Below, piece by piece: positions 46,606 to 54,006 of a stretch of 64,000 bases of DNA. Both the position numbers and the translations under genes were made by a program. Under the pieces are notes generated by a model, which was given only the letters and a program-made list of their open reading frames with translations, ran no database searches and was not told where the DNA came from. The stretch comes from Sphingorhabdus rigui (GTDB lineage Bacteria > Pseudomonadota > Alphaproteobacteria > Sphingomonadales > Sphingomonadaceae), in contig NZ_JACIEA010000001.1 of NCBI RefSeq assembly GCF_014196595.1, positions 684,845 through 748,844 on the forward strand, given 5' to 3'. Numbering within the stretch: position 1 is the stretch's first letter; every line of letters begins with the position of its first letter.

Positions 46606-47597
46606 TGGCTTAGCAAAGCCTCAAGGCAGCCCGTCTGCGCGAGCAGCGGATCAATGCGCGCCCGCGCATGTGCATCCAACGCGGCATAACGCGCGCGCAA
46701 ATCGGCGAGGCACTTCACCTGATATTTGAAAACACCCTGCGTATAGGGCAGGCCCATTGCGGTGATGTGGAAACTATCTTCGCCTGCCGCAATTGCCGCG
46801 GCGTTGGCGAGCAGGAAGGGCATGTAGATTTCGCCCACCTGTTGCAACCAAGCGGTGATAATTGGCGCAAAGGGCGCATCCGCCGTATCCCATTTGCCCG
46901 TTATTCCCGACATATCGTCAATATGGAGCAGCCAGCGGAAGCTGTAAGGGAAATCTTTGCGCATCATCGCCTGCGCCGTGGGGTCAACGCCAAGCTGTGA
47001 CAATTGGCCGTACATCCCGAACTCCGCCATGCTTGGACGCGTACCGAACAGGCAATGTTGATCCACCACATGCGTTTCCAGCGCACCCAGAATCGCGCGG
47101 GTTGACGCCTCGATCAACGGGAAGTTTTCGGCGGCGCAGCCGACAATCGCCATGCGGCCGACCTGGCGCGCGCGGAACTGTTCGGCATAGCCCTGACTCG
47201 TCGCCAGCCCGCCGCCCTTCATCGCGTCAAACGCGAGCCAGCGGCTCATCTGGATCTGGTCGACCTCCTCCAGCCAGCGATACCCGAACATCGCCTTTGT
47301 TACCCACTCATCGGCGAAATCCTCAATCAAATGCGCGATAAAGGCGTGCGCTGGATCGGGCGGGATGACCGAACGTTCGGAATGCCGCGCCTCCAGATCA
47401 TAGATCAACGGCGTTGAATCATTGTGAAATGTCCCATCGGGATATTCCATCACGGGAATGACAGGGGCCTTGACCTTGCTGAGTGCATCGCGCGAATCTG
47501 CGCCGTGTACCCACAGATGCGGGATGCGCCGATACCGCATAAGCGCGCGCATCTTCATCGAATAGGGCGACCCGAGTGCGCCGTTGATTATATACAT
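46602..47597 (-). CDS. Glutathione S-transferase-like protein
   Basis: A 331-residue protein. The N-terminal thioredoxin-like domain (residues 1-80) begins MYIINGALGSPYSMKMRALMRY and has the cis-Pro region VIPVMEYPDGT followed by DSTPLIYDLEARH, as in GSTs; the helical part is longer than usual. The start at 47597 is chosen over 47618 because GGAAGGA lies nine bases before it. A conjugating or isomerising step on the pathway substrate is likely but unproven. It is the first gene of a two-gene operon with the sulfatase, under the operator at 47643-47669. Confidence 0.8.
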   Translation of the reverse strand: MYIINGALGSPYSMKMRALMRYRRIPHLWVHGADSRDALSKVKAPVIPVMEYPDGTFHNDSTPLIYDLEARHSERSVIPPDPAHAFIAHLIEDFADEWVTKAMFGYRWLEEVDQIQMSRWLAFDAMKGGGLATSQGYAEQFRARQVGRMAIVGCAAENFPLIEASTRAILGALETHVVDQHCLFGTRPSMAEFGMYGQLSQLGVDPTAQAMMRKDFPYSFRWLLHIDDMSGITGKWDTADAPFAPIITAWLQQVGEIYMPFLLANAAAIAAGEDSFHITAMGLPYTQGVFKYQVKCLADLRARYAALDAHARARIDPLLAQTGCLEALLSQ

Positions 47598-47642
47598 GGC
47601 AGTCGTTCCTTCCGTCATCGTCCGGCATTATGTGTAATGGGC

Positions 47643-47669
47643 TATATTGACATTATCAATGTCAATATA
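47643..47669. promoter_or_regulatory. 27-bp perfect inverted-repeat operator upstream of the GST-like gene
   Basis: Two perfect 12-bp arms separated by three bases (TATATTGACATT and its reverse complement), the strongest member of the TTGRCA-N7-TGYCAA set in this region. It lies 46-72 bases upstream of the GST-like start and overlaps likely -35 sequence on the minus strand. The neighbouring genes are read leftwards, so it can serve only the GST-like/sulfatase operon. Confidence 0.8.
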
Positions 47670-47764
47670 TGGGCCGAGACGCTGACAGCATGTGGATGAA
47701 TGATCAGATTGTTCCGCCGCTGCGTGCGCTGCTGTTGCCGTTGCAAGACGCGCGCGGTCAAAAA

Positions 47765-48496
47765 TCAAGGTGCAACAATGCGGTGTTGGGCCAGATGTTC
47801 ATAGTCGGCCATGCAGGCATCCGCGACGGCGCGGGCTTCATCATCGAGGTTGAGCGGCCGTATATCTGGTTTTTGGAATCCCGTGCTGGCCGCAACCGCG
47901 TCATACCAATGGCTTGCCCAAATGCCGTCATCTGGATGGATACCAGCGGGCCATGACAACATGGCGGGATCCCATGCGATGTTGAGCGCATCACATAGCA
48001 AAGCTAGCGTCTTTGCGGGATTTTTAAGAATGTCCGCGCTGTCGACGACCGGTGGGGCATGGCCGGTCCGGTCGGCGATACGATCAAAGAACGCACGCTG
48101 GGTTGCGTAACCAAGATCTTCGACGTTCACGCTTTCTCGCTTAACGCGGTAGCTGGCCACCATATACGCAGGCTCGCGAACCAGAAAGGCGTGGCGGCAG
48201 TTGGTCAAATCATCGGGTTGGATTGGGCCGACCATATGGTGGGTCATCTGCTTTTGATACCATAAGGGCGCACCCCCCGGTGCGGGGCCGGAAAGGCGGG
48301 CGGCTACGCTGGACCAGTCGCAATCCATATCTGCGATGACTTCTGCTGCCATGGGGTGCGGCTCCCCGCTATGTGCAAGGAAACAGCCGTAAAAGGGTTC
48401 GTCACTGACCGCGCAATCCGCGCGCGACGAAAAGCTGCGCATCATCGCCGTCGAGATATTTCGTGGTCCCGACCACATGCATATCCGCTGCGTCAA
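47765..48496 (-). CDS. Sulfotransferase-like protein paired with a class IV aminotransferase
   Basis: A 243-residue protein with an N-terminal P-loop-like segment WSGPRNISTAMMRSF and a later FLVREPAYMVASYR, the phosphosulfate-binding pattern of sulfotransferase-fold proteins, though the fit is loose. Its gene overlaps the aminotransferase gene by four bases, an arrangement that suggests a joint function. No signal peptide. The role is unknown. Confidence 0.65.
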   Translation of the reverse strand: MTQRICMWSGPRNISTAMMRSFSSRADCAVSDEPFYGCFLAHSGEPHPMAAEVIADMDCDWSSVAARLSGPAPGGAPLWYQKQMTHHMVGPIQPDDLTNCRHAFLVREPAYMVASYRVKRESVNVEDLGYATQRAFFDRIADRTGHAPPVVDSADILKNPAKTLALLCDALNIAWDPAMLSWPAGIHPDDGIWASHWYDAVAASTGFQKPDIRPLNLDDEARAVADACMADYEHLAQHRIVAP

Positions 48497-49413
48497 GGTC
48501 GGCTCTGGCCCGCAATATCGCGTTCGATGAAGGCGCGGTAGAGATTTTGCAGACGCTCAACGACTGGCCCCTTTCCATCGGTCAAGACACGCCCATCGAT
48601 GGTGTGCGCGGGAACAACCCCGGCAAAGGTTCCGGTGACAAAAGCTTCATCGGCACCATAGACATCGGTCATTGAGAAGTTGCGTTCGAACACAGGAATA
48701 TCATTCTCCCGGCACAGGCGAATGACGTTGGCGCGCGTGATTCCGGCGAGGCAATAATCACCGGTTGAGGTCCACACCTCGCCCTTTCGGACGATAAAGA
48801 AATGCGTGGAATTGCATGTGGCGACAAAGCCGTGCGGGTCGAGCATCAAGGCTTCATCTGCGCCCGCTTGCGCCGCCTGAATACACGCGGTGATGCAATT
48901 GAGCTTGCTATGCGAATTAAGCTTGGGATCCTGCACCGCCGGATCACCGCGACGGACGTGGACGGTAAACAGTGACAGGCCGCGATCAACCGTTGCGGGA
49001 AGCGGGTCTTTATATTCGGCAATAATGACAATGGTCGCGGGTGAGACGACCACACGTGGATCTTGGTACGGCGTTGAACGGATGCCACGTGTGACCATCA
49101 GCCGGATATGGCATTTGTCCATCTGGTTCGCGTCGATGGTCGCATAGAGGCGTTCCTTCATTTCCGCGCGGGAAATACCGATGTCCATGGCAATTGCCTT
49201 TGCGCCTTCCCACAAACGGTCAAGATGCTGGTCCAAAAAGGCCATGCGCCCTGCGTGAACGCGGATTCCCTCCCACACCCCGTCACCCAGCATGAAGCCG
49301 CTGTCAAAGACAGAGACCATAGCCTGCGCACGGGGCGTAAGCTGACCATTAACGTTGATGAGGATCGCGTCATTGCGCGAATCAGAGACGAAATCATGAG
49401 TTCCAAGTGCCAT
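48493..49413 (-). CDS. Class IV aminotransferase
   Basis: A 306-residue PLP enzyme of fold type IV (branched-chain, D-amino acid or aminodeoxychorismate lyase type). It shows GDGVWEGIRVHAGRM near residue 42, the PLP Lys in NSHSKLNCITA, and the later EALMLDPHGFVATCNSTHFFIV and AGITRANVI. The Thr-rich TGTFAGVVPA loop is also typical. The substrate cannot be fixed by eye. It is the first gene of a two-gene operon with the sulfotransferase-like gene and begins about 155 bases from the tRNA gene. Confidence 0.85.
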   Translation of the reverse strand: MALGTHDFVSDSRNDAILINVNGQLTPRAQAMVSVFDSGFMLGDGVWEGIRVHAGRMAFLDQHLDRLWEGAKAIAMDIGISRAEMKERLYATIDANQMDKCHIRLMVTRGIRSTPYQDPRVVVSPATIVIIAEYKDPLPATVDRGLSLFTVHVRRGDPAVQDPKLNSHSKLNCITACIQAAQAGADEALMLDPHGFVATCNSTHFFIVRKGEVWTSTGDYCLAGITRANVIRLCRENDIPVFERNFSMTDVYGADEAFVTGTFAGVVPAHTIDGRVLTDGKGPVVERLQNLYRAFIERDIAGQSRP

Positions 49414-49567
49414 GTTGTTGACCGTAACGTTGGCCGGGCGCGCGCGTCAAATAGGAACGCGCAACGTCCATCTCGTAAAGCTTCGCAGAGAACCGCAGCT
49501 TCAACATGCGTTTGACATTTGGCGGAAACGAAACGGAACCAAGGGACATCTTGATTACGCGTGCGGT

Positions 49568-49641
49568 TGGTTCCCCGGTAAGGATTCGAACCTCAATAGA
49601 CGGAGTCAGAGTCCGTAGTCTTACCGTTAGACGACCGGGGA
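49568..49641 (-). tRNA. tRNA-Gln (CTG anticodon), CCA encoded
   Basis: A complete cloverleaf on the minus strand: 7-bp acceptor TCCCCGG/CCGGGGA, D arm GTCT/AGAC, anticodon stem ACGGA/TCCGT with loop CTCTGAC (anticodon CTG, reading CAG), T arm TGAGG/CCTTA with loop TTCGAAT, discriminator A, and the CCA end encoded at 49568-49570. A sigma-70-type promoter lies 12 bases upstream. Confidence 0.96.
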
Positions 49642-49653
49642 ACAGAAGGCGCG

Positions 49654-49682
49654 CCTATATGCTGGTGCCCGAGCAGGGTCAA
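49654..49682 (-). promoter_or_regulatory. Promoter of tRNA-Gln
   Basis: TTGACC (49677-49682) and TATAGG (49654-49659) on the minus strand with exactly 17 bases between. The start of transcription would fall just before the mature 5' end at 49641. Confidence 0.75.
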
Positions 49683-49809
49683 GCCGCTGAATTTCGCCGG
49701 TTGCGCCGATATTCAAAAATGTTGAATTTTTAACGTGCAGCGCCTATCGAGGCGTCAGGTACCGGCAGCACATCTGCCCGGATAGAAAATAAGAAGTGAG
49801 TGTACGGCT

Positions 49810-50994
49810 ATGGGCGAGAATGTCGCGCCATCGCCGCAACAGGGACGCGGGCGTAAACGTAAAAAACCGCCCCGTCGCAAGAATGCGGCACCCAAGGCTG
49901 CAAAACTGCAGCAAGCTTCGGCTGAGGGCGCAGCGCGTGCACACACATCCAGCCCGTCTCCGAAACCCGCTAAGGGCTTTGTTCCTGCCGATAACGCGGC
50001 TTTGCGGCGTAACTGGCTTGATCGGACAGCATATGCTGCGCTTGATCTTGGAACAAACAACTGTCGTTTGTTAATCGCGCGGGCTGGCGGAGATGATTTC
50101 ACCGTCGTCGATGCATTTTCGCGGGTCGTCCGGCTGGGCGAGGGGCTTACTGCGACGGGCCGGATGAGCGATGAGGCCATGGACCGCGCGGTTGAGGCAC
50201 TTTCGGTATGCGCCGAGAAGTTGAAAAAACGTAATGTCGTTCTGGCGAGGTCGGTTGCGACCGAGGCATGCCGTCAGGCCGTCAATGGCGCGCAGTTCAT
50301 TGAGCGCGTCAAGCGCGAGACAGGTATTCATCTCGACATCATCAGCCCAAAGGAAGAGGCGCGCCTTGCCGTCATGGGATGCCATGCCTTGCTTGAACAG
50401 GGGGACGGCCCAGCGCTGATATTCGATATTGGCGGCGGATCAACTGAGCTTGTGCTGGTGTCGACAAGTGGCCTTGTGCCCGAAATATTGGACTGGGTGA
50501 GCGTTCCATGGGGCGTGGTTTCGTTGACGGAAAGTGAACGGGCCGAGGCGGAGACGCCTGAGCAGCTAAACGCTATTTACGCATCGATGCGCGCAAAGGT
50601 GATGGCAAGCTTTGCCGAGTTCGCGGCACGTTTGCCGGAGGATGGCGGGGACCGCAGGCTTTTAGGGACGTCGGGAACAGTGACCACGCTTGCCAGCGTC
50701 TATCTGAAACTGAACAGCTATGACCGCCGCGCTGTCGATGGGCTGCATTTGCCGACCGCCGCGATGCGCGAGATTAGCCGCGAGCTTGCCGGCCGCACTA
50801 TAGAGGGGCGTGCTGAATTCCCGACCATTGGGCATGAGCGCGCTGACTTGGTCGTTGCCGGCTGCGCCATCCTTGAGGCTATTTTTGATATATGGCCCGG
50901 TGAGCGGCTGGGCGTTGCGGATCGCGGAATTCGCGAGGGCATTTTGCGTGCGCTGATGGCCAGCGACGCCAAGCGTAGAAATCGACGGAACTGA
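49810..50994 (+). CDS. Ppx/GppA-family exopolyphosphatase/pppGpp phosphatase
   Basis: A 394-residue protein of the actin/ASKHA fold. ALDLGTNNCRLLIA is the phosphate-binding motif 1, VARSVATEACRQ and FDIGGGSTELV the later family motifs. The first 55 residues are an added, basic, proline- and lysine-rich extension, which is common in sphingomonads. Members hydrolyse polyphosphate or pppGpp, linking phosphate storage with the stringent response. It lies directly ahead of rlmE with two bases between, suggesting an operon. Confidence 0.9.
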   Translation: MGENVAPSPQQGRGRKRKKPPRRKNAAPKAAKLQQASAEGAARAHTSSPSPKPAKGFVPADNAALRRNWLDRTAYAALDLGTNNCRLLIARAGGDDFTVVDAFSRVVRLGEGLTATGRMSDEAMDRAVEALSVCAEKLKKRNVVLARSVATEACRQAVNGAQFIERVKRETGIHLDIISPKEEARLAVMGCHALLEQGDGPALIFDIGGGSTELVLVSTSGLVPEILDWVSVPWGVVSLTESERAEAETPEQLNAIYASMRAKVMASFAEFAARLPEDGGDRRLLGTSGTVTTLASVYLKLNSYDRRAVDGLHLPTAAMREISRELAGRTIEGRAEFPTIGHERADLVVAGCAILEAIFDIWPGERLGVADRGIREGILRALMASDAKRRNRRN

Positions 50995-50996
50995 AA

Positions 50997-51683
50997 ATGG
51001 CAGACAATTTATTTGGTGGTAAAGATTCCGGCCGGACACTGGCTGGTAAACAGAAGGTCAAGACGGCCAAGCGGCGCACCGCTGGCTCAACCCGCTGGCT
51101 TGAGCGGCAGTTGAACGACCCATATGTAAAGCGCGCGCATGGCGAGGGCTATCGCAGCCGCGCGGCGTATAAGCTGGTCGAGTTGGACGAGAAGTTTCAC
51201 ATATTGCGCGGCAAGAAAGCCGTGGTGGATTTGGGCGTCGCGCCGGGCGGTTGGGCACAAGTGGTGCGCAGGCAACAGCCAAAGGCAGCCATTGTGGGTA
51301 TCGATCTGTTGCCGGTCGACCCGCTCGAAGGCGTGGTGCTGCTCGAAATGGATTTCATGCACGACAGCGCGCCGGATAGGCTGATTGCCGAACTCGGCTG
51401 CGCGCCGGACCTCATCTTGTCAGATATGGCGGCCAACACCGTCGGTCATAAACAGACCGACCATTTACGCACAATGGGTCTGGTCGAAGCGGCCGTCGAT
51501 TTTGCTATTCAGGTCCTGCAGCCCGGCGGTGATTTTGTCGCGAAAGTGTTTGCCGGGGGAACCGACCCGGTGATGCTAAGCATATTGAAAAACAACTTCA
51601 CCACGGTCAAACATGCCAAGCCGCCGGCAAGCCGCAAAGGATCGGTGGAATGGTATGTGATCGCGCAGGGAAAGAAAGCTTAA
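50997..51683 (+). CDS. rlmE: 23S rRNA 2'-O-ribose methyltransferase
   Basis: A 228-residue FtsJ-type methyltransferase that modifies U2552 of 23S rRNA. The N-terminal SRAAYKLVELDEKF helix and the SAM-binding VVDLGVAPGGWAQV are hallmarks, and the K-D-K-E tetrad is represented by Lys in the helix, the Asp in ILSDMA, Lys in FVAKVF and Glu in SVEWY. A short basic N-terminal extension precedes. It starts two bases after the ppx stop and is overlapped by the stop of the DsbA-like gene. Confidence 0.95.
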   Translation: MADNLFGGKDSGRTLAGKQKVKTAKRRTAGSTRWLERQLNDPYVKRAHGEGYRSRAAYKLVELDEKFHILRGKKAVVDLGVAPGGWAQVVRRQQPKAAIVGIDLLPVDPLEGVVLLEMDFMHDSAPDRLIAELGCAPDLILSDMAANTVGHKQTDHLRTMGLVEAAVDFAIQVLQPGGDFVAKVFAGGTDPVMLSILKNNFTTVKHAKPPASRKGSVEWYVIAQGKKA

Positions 51684-52489
51684 GCGGCTTTACGCGCTTT
51701 CGCGACCGCGGCTTTCAGGGCATCTAGGCCAACCGCGCCTTCCAATATCTGGTCGCCGATAATGAAGGTCGGGGTGCCGCCAAAGCCGACTTGCTGCATG
51801 ATCGCAATGTTGCTTTCGACCTCGGCAATCGCTTCACGCGAGCGCGCAAATTTTTCGGCAGCGGCCAGGTTCATCCCTGCTTTTGAAGCGGCCGCACGGA
51901 TGCTTTGGGCATCAGGGCGTCCACCGCTGAACATCGCGTCATGAAATGCCTTATGCTTGCCTTGCTTGGCGGCTGCGAGTGCCCATAAGGCCGCATCGCG
52001 GCTGGTCGCGCTGAGGATCGGTACCTCGCGGATGACAACACGGATATTGCTGTCGCTATCGATAAGCTTCTGCACATCTGCAACGCTGGAGCGGCAAAAT
52101 CCGCAATTATAATCGGTGAACTCGACGAGCGTGACATCACCATTGGGGTTTCCGAACTCCGCCCCGGGGAAGGGCTCGGTCAGCTTGCCGCCCGCGGCGG
52201 TGAGGCGCTTGGTTGCCTCACGCTTTTGCAATACGCCAATGGCTTCTGTAATAATCTCCGGATTTTCCAATATATATGCGCGTACAATCGCCTCGGTCGC
52301 TTTGCGGTCGTCGGCGTTCATGCCCGCGGCTGCGGCAGCCTTGGCGGCCTCCTCTGATGCAATGCCTGCTGGTTCTTGCACGGACATGCTATCTTTTGGC
52401 CAAAACAGATAAGCGCTGATGGCTGCTAGCAAAAGTGTAGCGGACAGAATGAGGATAAGCGGCGTGCGCGTCTTTATTTGGTTGTTCAT
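51680..52489 (-). CDS. DsbA-family thiol:disulfide oxidoreductase, membrane-anchored
   Basis: A 269-residue protein. A signal/anchor helix (residues 10-28) is followed by a helical region rich in Ala, then the thioredoxin fold with CGFC in EFTDYNCGFCRSS, and the cis-Pro in GGTPTFIIGD. The sequence EAIVRAYILENPEIITEAI in the N-terminal part is a common lead for Com1/ScsC-like DsbA proteins. It forms or isomerises disulfides in the periplasm. The stop overlaps the rlmE stop by four bases. Confidence 0.88.
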   Translation of the reverse strand: MNNQIKTRTPLILILSATLLLAAISAYLFWPKDSMSVQEPAGIASEEAAKAAAAAGMNADDRKATEAIVRAYILENPEIITEAIGVLQKREATKRLTAAGGKLTEPFPGAEFGNPNGDVTLVEFTDYNCGFCRSSVADVQKLIDSDSNIRVVIREVPILSATSRDAALWALAAAKQGKHKAFHDAMFSGGRPDAQSIRAAASKAGMNLAAAEKFARSREAIAEVESNIAIMQQVGFGGTPTFIIGDQILEGAVGLDALKAAVAKARKAA

Positions 52490-52531
52490 AGCGGCCCGAT
52501 TAGCCCCCGCCGCACCCAGTGGCCAGCCAAT

Positions 52532-53899
52532 TCAGCGCTTCCGCTTTTTCATCTGCGCAAGCTTTGCTTCGGCAACCATGTTGATGTCCTGAGCGCGTAT
52601 CCAATCGGGTGAATATTCGGGTAGGCCAGCCATTGCGGTCTGTGCGTTAGGCAACGCCAATTGCGGCGCGCCTTCCATCAAGTAACGCTCCGCACTGGCG
52701 AGGGCCGCGCGCGCGCTATCGCCCTTTTGTTCGTAAACGACGCCCAATTGGTACCAGGCAAAAGGATTTTGATTATCTTTGGTGACTGCGGCCTTCAGTA
52801 CCTGAGCCGCCTCATCGAGCTTTGTCTTGTCCTCGGTGGCAATCAACGCATGCCCGAATATGGCGGCGATCAGCGGCTGATTGCCCGTCAGGTTTACCGC
52901 TTTGCGTAACGGTATGATTGCGTCGGCTGGACGGCCGGATTCGAGCAAAATTTGCCCATGCAATTCAAGGAAATAGGGATCGTCGGGCGCCGATGCGACG
53001 AGTGATGAAGATTCATCCAGCGCCTTTTGCGGATAGGCAGACTTATGCCACGCATAGGCACGCGCATAGCGGGCAGGAACGCTTTGGTCGTTTTCGGGAT
53101 AATCGCGCATCGTTGCCGTCGGGTCAGACAGATAACCCGTCAGCTTTGCCTTGATCCGTTTGAAATCACTCTCCCACTTTGGATTTAGCGGTGCATCCCA
53201 AGCCGGATCGGCGGAATATTTGTCCTGCAGCACCGAAATACGTTCGCCCGACAAGGGGTGGGTGCGACCATAGCTATCCTCTTGCGGGATGCCGAGGCGG
53301 AATTCGAAATTCTGCAGCTTTTTGAAGAAGCTGATGGAGCCACGGCCCGAAATGCCTGCGGTGGAAAGATATTGCGCGCCCGACGCATCGGCTGTGCCTT
53401 CTTGCCCACGGCTATAGGCAAGGAACTTGCCCATCGCGGCTTGCTGGCCCGCGGATAATATACCCATGCCAGCTTCGCCCGCGCCAGCCGCCATGGCCGC
53501 AGCGGCAAGGATGAGGCTGGCAATGCTGATGCCGCTTGCGACCGAAGTACCTTCGTCATAGCGCACGGCGTGGCCGCCGGCGACGTGGCCAAGCTCATGC
53601 GCAATCACGCCTTGTACTTCATTTGCGGTCGTTGCGGCGTCAATCAATCCGCTATGCAGATAGACCGCTTGGCCGCCCGCGACGAATGCGTTGATAGATT
53701 TGTCATTGATCAGGATGATGTCGACATTGTTCGGGTCAAGCCCGGCCGCGGTAATCAACGGCGCGGAAATTTCTTTGAAAAAAGCTTCGGTTTCGGCATC
53801 GCGCAAAATGGACTGCGCCATAACCGGGCGCGCCGATATCCATATGGCAAGAAACAGCACCAATGCTGTTCGCAGGGCACGAAATACAGAATTGTTCAT
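52532..53899 (-). CDS. M48-family metalloprotease with TPR repeats (BepA-like)
   Basis: A 455-residue exported protease. The signal peptide ends near VMAQS, the zinc motif is VIAHELGHVAGGH, and the C-terminal half has tetratricopeptide-like repeats (PDDPYFLELHGQILLESGRPADAIIPL and neighbours). This combination matches BepA, which guards outer-membrane protein assembly and LptD maturation. The start at 53899 is chosen because upstream Met codons would place basic sequence ahead of the signal peptide. It lies beyond the rne terminator. Confidence 0.9.
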   Translation of the reverse strand: MNNSVFRALRTALVLFLAIWISARPVMAQSILRDAETEAFFKEISAPLITAAGLDPNNVDIILINDKSINAFVAGGQAVYLHSGLIDAATTANEVQGVIAHELGHVAGGHAVRYDEGTSVASGISIASLILAAAAMAAGAGEAGMGILSAGQQAAMGKFLAYSRGQEGTADASGAQYLSTAGISGRGSISFFKKLQNFEFRLGIPQEDSYGRTHPLSGERISVLQDKYSADPAWDAPLNPKWESDFKRIKAKLTGYLSDPTATMRDYPENDQSVPARYARAYAWHKSAYPQKALDESSSLVASAPDDPYFLELHGQILLESGRPADAIIPLRKAVNLTGNQPLIAAIFGHALIATEDKTKLDEAAQVLKAAVTKDNQNPFAWYQLGVVYEQKGDSARAALASAERYLMEGAPQLALPNAQTAMAGLPEYSPDWIRAQDINMVAEAKLAQMKKRKR

Positions 53900-53949
53900 A
53901 TGCAGTGAATGGCGCGAACTGGATGAACGCGCAATGAAGAAGTTGGGCA

Positions 53950-53983
53950 AAACAAAACCCCGCCAGTCAATGACCAGCGGGGC
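53950..53983 (-). terminator. Terminator of the RNase E gene
   Basis: A GC-rich hairpin (CCCCGC and GCGGGG arms, with an inner GTC/GAC pair after a two-base internal loop) is followed on the minus strand by TTTTGTTTTG. It lies 24-57 bases after the rne stop codon. Confidence 0.8.
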
Positions 53984-54006
53984 TTTGTGTACACAATGAA
54001 TCGGGT

